Below are positions 55,105-61,761 of a stretch of DNA of 64,000 nucleotides, piece by piece (position 1 is the stretch's first letter; each line of letters begins with the position of its first letter). The DNA comes from Schaalia suimastitidis DSM 15538. GTDB taxonomy: Bacteria; Actinomycetota; Actinomycetes; Actinomycetales; Actinomycetaceae. The notes beneath the pieces are model-generated. The model was not told where the DNA came from and did no database searches. It saw only the letters and a program-made list of their open reading frames with translations. A program made the translations under genes and the position numbers. The stretch spans positions 618,434 to 682,433 of the forward strand of contig NZ_KE386848.1 in the NCBI RefSeq assembly GCF_000429105.1, in the 5' to 3' direction.

Positions 55105-55782
55105 CTACTGACGGTGCACGTGTTCCCACGCATTTGTGATGATATTGACCATTGCTGTGTATGTTTGCATACCTTGAACCAGTAGTTGATGTTCAATGAG
55201 CATGGTTGGTACAGCATTCATGCCCATATGTGCGGCCAGCTGGTATTCCGACCAAACGTCATCGCCACGCTGAGGATCCATTAATGCCGCCACCACATCG
55301 TGAGCATCAATGCCAATATCTTGGGCACAGCCCACGATGACATCGGGGTGTGAGATATCGAGTGCCATTTCGCATCGTGCCCGCATCAGCGCTTCGGTGA
55401 GTTTTAAGGTTGTTGAGTCAGGCCCGCGCGTCGTGTCGTTGGCCCAGTCAATGCTGCGCGCCTCAATGATTGCCCTGAATGCACGTGCACTTGGGGCAAG
55501 GATCATTTGATCCAAGTCGAACACTACCCCTTCGGCTTGCCCAAGTTTAATGAGTCGGTCTCGGATCTCTAGAGCTGCGTGCGGTTCAAGGTCATCAGTT
55601 TCGATGAGCCGCTGGAGCCAGGGCATATCGTGGGTGCTGTCTTGGTCTGGTTCAAGGAAGAAAGGGCGAATCGTGACGGTTATCTCCATCGCGTGAGGGG
55701 ATGCTCCAAGTGCTCGCCTCAGATGCCTCAGAGTGAGGTAGGACCATGGACAGCCCAGGTCAATCCATATTTCAACCAGCAT
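55105..55782 (-). CDS. DsbA-family (FrnE-like) thioredoxin-fold protein
   Basis: A 225-residue cytoplasmic thioredoxin-fold protein with a helical insertion. The active-site motif is CPWS (IDLGCPWSYL), with the second cysteine replaced by serine, as in FrnE and the 2-hydroxychromene-2-carboxylate isomerase branch. The cis-proline loop NAVPTMLIEHQLLVQGMQ is intact. There is no signal peptide. It could act as a reductase or isomerase with glutathione- or mycothiol-like partners; this is inference. Probably co-transcribed with the MazG-like gene. Confidence 0.84.
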   Translation of the reverse strand: MLVEIWIDLGCPWSYLTLRHLRRALGASPHAMEITVTIRPFFLEPDQDSTHDMPWLQRLIETDDLEPHAALEIRDRLIKLGQAEGVVFDLDQMILAPSARAFRAIIEARSIDWANDTTRGPDSTTLKLTEALMRARCEMALDISHPDVIVGCAQDIGIDAHDVVAALMDPQRGDDVWSEYQLAAHMGMNAVPTMLIEHQLLVQGMQTYTAMVNIITNAWEHVHRQ

Positions 55783-56113
55783 CCGTTATCTCATTTCCCC
55801 TCACAATTTGCAGTAGGCGCAACCCTCACGCACTTAGTCCACCACTTTATCCGTTGACTCAACGGAGGTCATCTTGTGCCGATGCACACGATGAGTCAGA
55901 TGTCGATGAGGATACCTGAGTGTTAGCGACGAAAAGTGGTGAAATGGTCGTGGCATACGTGTCTGTCAACACAACCGTATTTCACCGCGAATAGTGCAAC
56001 TTTCAGCTCACAGAGCGATGCGAAGTAACGCCGATTTGGCATTACTGCCCACAGTCGTGCTAAAGTCATTCCGCCCGAGGGTTGGAAGTCATTCCACATA
56101 CCTCGTTCCATCC
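55783..56113. other. Intergenic region ahead of tRNA-Leu(GAG)
   Basis: No gene is seen. Near the tRNA there is a plausible promoter (TTGGCA at about 56036 and CTAAAG some 18 bases later). The decamer AAGTCATTCC is repeated twice at about 56065 and 56087, between that promoter and the tRNA. Confidence 0.35.
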
Positions 56114-56199
56114 GCGCGGGTGGCGGAATAGGCAGACGCGCTAGCTTGAGGTGCTAGTCCTCGTATTAGAGGGTGGGGGTTCAAGTCCCCCTCCGCGCA
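56114..56199 (+). tRNA. tRNA-Leu (GAG)
   Basis: An 86-base class II tRNA: acceptor GCGCGGG/TCCGCGC, anticodon stem CTAGC with loop TTGAGGT (anticodon GAG, reads CUC and CUU), a long variable arm TCCTCGTATTAGAGG, T-arm GGGGGTTCAAGTCCCCC and discriminator A. CCA is not encoded. Its long variable arm contrasts with the CAA tRNA at 14.6 kb. Confidence 0.96.
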
Positions 56200-56205
56200 C
56201 AGTGC

Positions 56206-56234
56206 GATTCCCCGGCTCGTTGAGCCGGGGAATC
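56206..56234 (+). terminator. Terminator of tRNA-Leu(GAG)
   Basis: Perfect 13-base arms GATTCCCCGGCTC / GAGCCGGGGAATC with a 3-base loop, followed by CTTTT. Confidence 0.88.
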
Positions 56235-56403
56235 CTTTTACCTGTTGGTCGTGAGCGAAGTGGCCAGTGGGGCCACAGGACAAAATCCGGGGAGTATAGG
56301 ACAAAACGTGTTGGTTTCATCCTATTCACCCATAACTCCCAATCCAGCTGTGCCGATCCAACGGGTGCGCTCACGTGGCACCCGCACCGCGACGGCACAC
56401 CTG

Positions 56404-56895
56404 TCACACGCGGGTGCCAGCGTCATTGGCAGATGGATATTCCAGGTTTGCAAAGAAGGATGCCAGACAGCTAATAATCTGCTCATTGGCGCCCGACAGT
56501 ACCATTTCGCGGACCAGCTTTTGATGAATCTCCATCGCCTCTATGGCTTTAGCGAGACCCGCTCGGCTCAGGCGCGCAGTAAAGCCTCGAGCATCGTGTG
56601 GACTCAGTTCATGTTCGATCAGCTTTCGGTCAGCCAGCTGGCTCACCAAATAGGAGACGCGCGAAGGAGAATACGAGATTGCTGTGGCAATCTGCCCCAT
56701 GCGTAAGGTGTGATTCGGGGCATCCCACAGTGCCATAAGGACGTGATAGTCAGCCAGCGTCAAGCTCAACTGTTGCTTCAGGCGGTCCGCAAAGGCTGTT
56801 TGAATGGCGGTCATCGTTCGAAAAAAGGCACGCCACGCAACCGCTTGTTCGTTGGTTGCTGCATCAGGGAGGTATTCTTCGCTGAAGTTCGTCAT
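56404..56895 (-). CDS. MarR-family transcriptional regulator
   Basis: A 163-residue winged-helix protein with the MarR layout: an N-terminal dimerisation helix, helix-turn-helix LRMGQIATAISYSPSRVSYLVSQLADRKL and the wing DARGFTARLSRAGLAKAIEA. AAAGGA stands ahead of the ATG. The 200-base, unusually AT-rich region between it and the divergent HAD gene probably contains its operator. The signal and targets are unknown; the adjacent HAD phosphatase is a candidate target. Confidence 0.88.
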   Translation of the reverse strand: MTNFSEEYLPDAATNEQAVAWRAFFRTMTAIQTAFADRLKQQLSLTLADYHVLMALWDAPNHTLRMGQIATAISYSPSRVSYLVSQLADRKLIEHELSPHDARGFTARLSRAGLAKAIEAMEIHQKLVREMVLSGANEQIISCLASFFANLEYPSANDAGTRV

Positions 56896-57092
56896 AGCAT
56901 CTTCCTTTCAGCCCTTTTCAACATAATAGTTGCGTCCATCACGTTTTGTGCGTTTTTCTACAATTTTCTTGCAGTTTGGACATAATGTAATTTTTTGCTA
57001 CGTATGCAATCAGTATTTATCACTTTTCCCTTCTCTCCCCTCCTTTACTTCCACGCATATTCCGCCGCATAAGCATTGGCCACACAGCTAGA

Positions 57093-57773
57093 ATGAGCAG
57101 CATGGCACGCCCTTCCCAGTGGACCTGTGTACTTTTCGACATTGATGGCACCCTCGTTGACTCAGCAGATGTGGTCGTAGATGTTTTCGTCCAGACTTTG
57201 GCGCATTATGGCCGCACGATCCCGCCACGCTCAGATCTCCGTCAACATGTTGGCCCACCCCTGTGGGAATCAATGAAAGATCTGGGATTTGACGCCGCCA
57301 CCATTGAAGATGCCATCGACTACTATCGTCGTCACTATAGTGAGCGTTTCCTTGAGCCACCGCTTTTCCCAGGCATCGCCTCGCTCCTGCGAAGGCTCCA
57401 CGCGGCAGGCATCCCCCTCGCTACCGCCACGTCAAAGCAAGAAACCCTTGCCGTTGAGCAGATGAATTATCTTGGACTCACCCCCTATTTCACCGCAATT
57501 GCTGGCGCCGTAGCGGACCCTGGTTCCACGAAAGAAACCGTCATACGTGATGCCTTAGCCCGTCTGGAACGTCAGGGTGTAGATACGGGAGCACCACTAC
57601 TTATTGGTGACCGTTGCTTCGATATCGAAGGTGGGCACGCAGCCGGTATCGCTGTAGCAGGTGTGCAATGGGGCTACGCCCAGCCAGGCGAACTCGACCA
57701 GGCTGTTGCCATCTTCGACACCCCAGATTCTGTAGAAGCGTATCTGCTCGATATCCGCCAAAGCACGCCATAG
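57093..57773 (+). CDS. HAD-superfamily phosphatase (phosphoglycolate phosphatase-like)
   Basis: A 226-residue HAD enzyme with a helical cap. Motif I is FDIDGTLVDS (nucleophile and general acid aspartates), motif II TATSKQ, motif III lysine in GSTKETVIRDA, and motif IV IGDRCFDIEGG. It belongs to the Gph/5'-nucleotidase (YjjG-like) group that removes phosphate from small metabolites; the substrate is not predictable. Starts at 57093 and 57102 are both possible. It converges with dnaE2, with a gap of 13 bases. Confidence 0.88.
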   Translation: MSSMARPSQWTCVLFDIDGTLVDSADVVVDVFVQTLAHYGRTIPPRSDLRQHVGPPLWESMKDLGFDAATIEDAIDYYRRHYSERFLEPPLFPGIASLLRRLHAAGIPLATATSKQETLAVEQMNYLGLTPYFTAIAGAVADPGSTKETVIRDALARLERQGVDTGAPLLIGDRCFDIEGGHAAGIAVAGVQWGYAQPGELDQAVAIFDTPDSVEAYLLDIRQSTP

Positions 57774-57786
57774 CCTCGGCAATTAT

Positions 57787-60700
57787 TTAGCGAAAATCCC
57801 GCGAGCGCGTATCGACAGGTAAACGATACCCGCTCAGGTGATGTGCTTTGACGCTATAGGAATCCTCATCGCGTTCGATGCGTCCACGTATATGCACGCA
57901 TTGTGTTGTCAACCCAACGCGTCGGTATCGTCTCCACATATTGGCGCTGCATGTAACGTTCACAAGGCCACTTTCATCTTCAATGGATAAAAATGTCAGA
58001 CCCGCCGCGGTCGGAGGGCTTTGTCGGTGCGTGATCACGCCGACAACACTGACCATTTCACCAGCGGGCAGTGTCTTCAGTTGTGCGATGGTGAGGATAT
58101 GCGGCGGCAGATGTGGACGCAATAAAGTGATGGGATGCGCTCGGGTACTCAACCCCATCACACGGTGTTCAATGACAACAGCATCTGATTCCTCAAGGTC
58201 AGGTAAGGGTGGCGCTTGCGCGCTCACCTCTATGCCGGGGATATACGGCTGGTATTCCTCGTGTTGCACTGGGATATTTGGCGATGCCAGTGGTCCGCTG
58301 GCCCAGATACCTTCACGTAGCCCCATATTGAGACTGGCGAGCGCTCCTGCCTGTGCCAGCAACGCGAGTTCTTTTTCATTGAGACAGGCACGGCGAGCCA
58401 GGTCTGCAGGACTTGTAAAAGGTGCCTCCTCGCGGGCTGCGACGATACGTTGTGCGCCTTTCCCAAGGCCTTTAATGTTGTCCAGGCCGAGGCGTATTTC
58501 CCGCTGTGGGTTCACATCAAGCGACACAATGGTGCGTTCAGTTTCCTTTTCGACGGGGAGCGCGTAGGCATTATCAGATACGCGCACATGTGCTGTGATG
58601 TGCGAGTAGGACACGTCCGGCCCTTCTACGGCTACACCGTGCCTGCGCGCGTCGTGCACAAGGGATGATGGCGAATAAAAGCCCATGGGTTGATGTGCCA
58701 GGATGGCCGCGTAGAAATATTCGGGGTAGCGGATTTTTAGCCAAGCGGAGGCATAGACAATATGCGCGAAAGAAAAGGCGTGTGATTCGGGGAAACCGAA
58801 GTCCGCAAATGCGCATAATTTGTCGTAGATCTGTGTGGCCGTAGACTCGTCGATCCCCTGAGCAGCCATACCGCTCATCAGCAAAGGGCGGAGTTTTTCC
58901 ATACGTTCGGGTGAACGTTTTGACCCCATCGCACGACGTAATTCGTCGGCCTGCGTGGGCGTAAATCCTGCTACATCGACAGCAATTTGCATTAGTTGCT
59001 CTTGGAAAAGGGGAACACCCAGGGTCTTTTCTAAAGCATTTTCTAAAAGAGGATGAAGGTAGGTGACCTTTTCTTTTCCTTGGCGGCGTCTCAGATAGGG
59101 GTTCACTGATCCGCCTTGTATAGGTCCGGGGCGTATCAGTGCTACTTCGACAACAATGTCGTAGAAACACCGGGGTTTAAGGCGTGGAAGGGTATTCATT
59201 TGCGCCCGGGATTCCACTTGAAAGACCCCCACCGTATCCGCAGCACACAGGAGGTCATAGACAGCAGGGTCTTCCTGGGGCAGATTATGCAATCCCAATA
59301 CTTGCCCATCAGGTGCAGCAATACCTGCGGCACGAAGACTACTAAATGCGGTGTTAAGCGCTGCGAGCATACCTAAACCGAGAAGATCAAATTTCACCAG
59401 GCCTGCGTCTGCACAGTCGTCTTTATCCCATTGCAGAACACTTCGGTTTTTTGTGCTCCCCCAGTTCAGTGGACATACGTCAGCCACAGGTGTGCGTGTA
59501 AGAACCATACCTCCGGGGTGTATGCCCATGTGTCGGGGAAGTTTTCGCAAGGATGAGGCGATACTGGTCACCATTGGTGGGATCTCGTCGCTGTGATCAC
59601 GCAGGCCTTTGCTCCATTGGGTGGCAAGCTGTGCCGAGTACCCTAGGGCTCGAGCTGCGTCACGTATCGCAGATTTTGGGCGGTAGCTGATGACGTTGGC
59701 AACTTGGGCAGCGTGTTGGCGCCCGTAGTGTGCATAAACGTGTTGGATCACTTCTTCACGTCTATCTGATTGGATATCAAGGTCAATATCAGGCGGTCCT
59801 GAGCGCCCTTGAGACAGAAAACGTTCAAAAAGAAGTCGGTGCGCGACGGCGTCAACTGCGGTGATGCCCAGGGCATAGCAGACAGCGGAGTTAGCTGCTG
59901 ATCCCCGTCCTTGGCATAGGATGCCCCGTTCGAGGCAAAAGTCAACGATTTCCTTCACGATGAGGAAATATCCTGAAAAATCCAAGGCAGTAATGATTGC
60001 GAGTTCATGGTCGATAATCTGCCACGCCTGTGGGTTACTTTCCCGCGCGCCGTAGATACGCTCGGCAGCTTCGATGGTGAGCTTTTTTAGCCACGTGTCG
60101 CTGCTATGTCCTTCTGGGACATGTGGGTGAGGAAGGCCGGGCGGATCTTGTGCGAGGTCGTAGGCAGCGTGGCGTGCGATGTCAGCCGCGGTTGAGACGG
60201 CCTCGGGGTGTCGGTGGTGGATACGGAGCATTTCGTCGCCGCTGCGCAGGAAAGCAGCCATTGCTGGAAGATGATGTTGAATATCGTGTAATCCACTGCG
60301 AAAGCGTGTCGCGGTCAAAACATCGCTAAGAGCTTGACTCTGCTCGGTAGCACAGCGCGCACCCGTGGTGGCCACCAATGGCAGACGGTATTTATGTGCC
60401 ATTTCAGCCAGGCTATCGGCTAGCTGAGTCGGCTCGTGAGGGCCAAGTGTGCTTTCAACAGCAAGGTGGTCACGCCCGAAGAGCTTCACCATATGTCCTA
60501 AGAGACGGTCAGCCTGCACGTGTCCACCACTGGCCAGGGCGCGTCGTAGCGGGCCGCGAGCGCTGCCGGTGAGGATCATCCAGTCGTGGGCATCTTGGGC
60601 CAGCGTTTCGAGGCGATGGCGGGGTTTTTCTCCTTGTGGGTGCGACAGGGTGTGGGCGCTCATCACCCGGCATAGGTGTTGTCGCCCCTGTGGTGACAGG

Positions 60701-61011
60701 GTGAGGATGGGCAGGCGTATCCCCGGATCTTCGGCTCCACGTTTTAAACCCCAGCCGTATTGTTGGGGGTCTGCTTTGAGAATACGAGCGAAACTGGAGG
60801 CTTCAAGGCTTAATTCACTACCGTGCACGATTGGCATACCGGCGTCACGTCCTGCACTTTGGGTTTGTATAGCCGAGTACATGCCGTCGACGTCAAGTAC
60901 TGCAAGGGCTTCAAGCCGTAGTGCGCAGGCGGCGTCAACAAGTTGCGCTGGGGTATTTGCTCCGTCAAGGAAGGTATAAACCGAGTGAGCATGGAGTTCT
61001 GCGTATCGCAC
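57787..61011 (-). CDS. dnaE2: Error-prone DNA polymerase III alpha subunit
   Basis: About 1074 residues. The PHP domain opens at once (YAELHAHSVYTFLDGA), followed by the C-family polymerase core with PPDIDLDIQSDRREEVIQHVY and FGFPESHAFSFAHIVYASAW. A helix-hairpin-helix and a C-terminal OB domain (MVSVVGVITHRQSPPTAAG) follow. Length and the missing tau-binding tail place it in DnaE2, the mutagenic translesion polymerase, which usually works with ImuA' and ImuB; neither is adjacent. GTG 61011 is preferred because it gives the family N-terminus; a TTG at 61056 would add 15 residues. A palindrome overlaps its promoter. Confidence 0.93.
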   Translation of the reverse strand: MRYAELHAHSVYTFLDGANTPAQLVDAACALRLEALAVLDVDGMYSAIQTQSAGRDAGMPIVHGSELSLEASSFARILKADPQQYGWGLKRGAEDPGIRLPILTLSPQGRQHLCRVMSAHTLSHPQGEKPRHRLETLAQDAHDWMILTGSARGPLRRALASGGHVQADRLLGHMVKLFGRDHLAVESTLGPHEPTQLADSLAEMAHKYRLPLVATTGARCATEQSQALSDVLTATRFRSGLHDIQHHLPAMAAFLRSGDEMLRIHHRHPEAVSTAADIARHAAYDLAQDPPGLPHPHVPEGHSSDTWLKKLTIEAAERIYGARESNPQAWQIIDHELAIITALDFSGYFLIVKEIVDFCLERGILCQGRGSAANSAVCYALGITAVDAVAHRLLFERFLSQGRSGPPDIDLDIQSDRREEVIQHVYAHYGRQHAAQVANVISYRPKSAIRDAARALGYSAQLATQWSKGLRDHSDEIPPMVTSIASSLRKLPRHMGIHPGGMVLTRTPVADVCPLNWGSTKNRSVLQWDKDDCADAGLVKFDLLGLGMLAALNTAFSSLRAAGIAAPDGQVLGLHNLPQEDPAVYDLLCAADTVGVFQVESRAQMNTLPRLKPRCFYDIVVEVALIRPGPIQGGSVNPYLRRRQGKEKVTYLHPLLENALEKTLGVPLFQEQLMQIAVDVAGFTPTQADELRRAMGSKRSPERMEKLRPLLMSGMAAQGIDESTATQIYDKLCAFADFGFPESHAFSFAHIVYASAWLKIRYPEYFYAAILAHQPMGFYSPSSLVHDARRHGVAVEGPDVSYSHITAHVRVSDNAYALPVEKETERTIVSLDVNPQREIRLGLDNIKGLGKGAQRIVAAREEAPFTSPADLARRACLNEKELALLAQAGALASLNMGLREGIWASGPLASPNIPVQHEEYQPYIPGIEVSAQAPPLPDLEESDAVVIEHRVMGLSTRAHPITLLRPHLPPHILTIAQLKTLPAGEMVSVVGVITHRQSPPTAAGLTFLSIEDESGLVNVTCSANMWRRYRRVGLTTQCVHIRGRIERDEDSYSVKAHHLSGYRLPVDTRSRDFR

Positions 61012-61025
61012 AAAGCCATCATATA

Positions 61026-61037
61026 GAACATATGTTC
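61026..61037. promoter_or_regulatory. Palindrome GAACATATGTTC at the dnaE2 promoter
   Basis: A perfect 12-base palindrome of the ArsR/SmtB operator type. On the minus strand TTGTCA and TATGTT, about 18 bases apart, could be the -35 and -10 of dnaE2, with the palindrome covering the -10 and the transcript starting a few bases before GTG 61011. Confidence 0.55.
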
Positions 61038-61069
61038 CATCTTCCCTTAATGACAAAAACTCTCATTAA

Positions 61070-61093
61070 ATAAACATATTGCAATATGTTTAT
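61070..61093. promoter_or_regulatory. 24-bp palindromic operator upstream of the ArsR gene
   Basis: A perfect 24-base palindrome centred on TTGCAA, with outer arms ATAAACATATTG and complement, lies 20 bases ahead of the ArsR start. It is the size and AT-rich type of element bound by SmtB/CzrA-class zinc sensors. Its core resembles the second palindrome about 45 bases away. Confidence 0.75.
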
Positions 61094-61113
61094 ATCTATG
61101 GTGGAATAACCAT

Positions 61114-61413
61114 ATGAGTACACGTGAAGGAACCGAGGCCGTTGCCAAATTATTTAAAGCCCTTGGCAATGAAACGCGCCTGACAATTCTTTGCGCACTC
61201 GATGGTCGCGATCTTACTGTCACGCAAATCAGCGACATGACAGGAATATCTCAACCACTTGCGTCTCAGCACCTGCGCGCACTGCGCGAGGTCCACCTCG
61301 TGACAGGCACACGCAGCGGCAAGGAAGTCGTATATTCCCTTGCCGACCATCACGTCGCCCACGTCGTGGGAGATGCTTACACCCATGTCATCGAAGGAGA
61401 ACACCATGTCTGA
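61114..61413 (+). CDS. ArsR/SmtB-family zinc-type metal sensor
   Basis: A 99-residue winged-helix repressor: helix-turn-helix VTQISDMTGISQPLASQHLRAL and wing GTRSGKEVVYSLAD. The C-terminal helix reads DHHVAHVVGDAYTHVIE. Its D, H, H and E have the exact spacing (D, +2 H, +11 H, +3 E) of the alpha-5 zinc site of SmtB and CzrA. The CxC cysteines of arsenic or cadmium sensors are absent, so zinc (or cobalt/nickel) is the likely ligand. GGTGGA lies 8 bases upstream of the ATG. It overlaps the next gene by 8 bases and probably binds the 24-base palindrome. Confidence 0.93.
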   Translation: MSTREGTEAVAKLFKALGNETRLTILCALDGRDLTVTQISDMTGISQPLASQHLRALREVHLVTGTRSGKEVVYSLADHHVAHVVGDAYTHVIEGEHHV

Positions 61414-61696
61414 TATTCACGCTGAACACACCCTCGAAGAGCATACGCACGGCGAAGGCTGCGGGCATGAAGCCGTCGCTCACGGCGACCACATTGACTA
61501 TGTACACGGTACACATCACCACGCACTCCACGGCGATCACTATGACGAACACGGTGAGGTTGCCGAACATACCCGCGCTGAACATGAACACGGTGAAGGC
61601 TGCGGGCATGAAGCCGTTGCACATGATGATCACGTGGATTATCTCCACGATGGCCACCGCCACGCTGTCCACGGTGAACACTACGACGAACACTGA
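61406..61696 (+). CDS. Histidine-rich tandem-repeat protein, probable zinc-binding
   Basis: A 96-residue protein with 26 histidines, no signal peptide and no membrane helix. Residues 13-49 and 60-96 are two copies of a 37-residue unit, identical at 28 positions. Each has HGEGCGHEAVAH, a DHxDYxH segment and HYDEH. Each unit has one cysteine (in GCGH) and many acidic residues. It should bind several metal ions. Start at ATG 61406 follows GAAGGAGAA; it overlaps the ArsR gene by 8 bases and is therefore translated with the sensor. I know of similar His-rich proteins beside metal regulators in actinobacteria but cannot name a defined function; storage, buffering or delivery of zinc are candidates. 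Confidence 0.9.
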   Translation: MSDIHAEHTLEEHTHGEGCGHEAVAHGDHIDYVHGTHHHALHGDHYDEHGEVAEHTRAEHEHGEGCGHEAVAHDDHVDYLHDGHRHAVHGEHYDEH

Positions 61697-61701
61697 TCCG
61701 C

Positions 61702-61746
61702 ATAGGGTAAGGCCCGCCCCATGTGCCGGGGCGGGCCTTACCCTAT
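61702..61746. terminator. Bidirectional terminator between convergent genes
   Basis: Perfect 19-base arms beginning ATAGGGTAAGGCCCGCCCC with a 7-base loop lie 6 bases after the His-rich gene and 16 bases after the end of the surface-protein gene. Confidence 0.85.
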
Positions 61747-61761
61747 GTCTCTGATACGTAC

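Noticed and set aside
61443-61690. Direct repeats considered as a CRISPR or other noncoding repeat
   Set aside because: There are only two units, in frame and at about 141-base spacing. They encode the protein duplication and have no spacer structure.
61377-61703. Minus-strand frames with V, H and R repeats opposite the histidine-rich gene
   Set aside because: They are the mirror of the histidine codon repeat. The plus-strand frame has a ribosome site, coupling with arsR and conserved-looking units.
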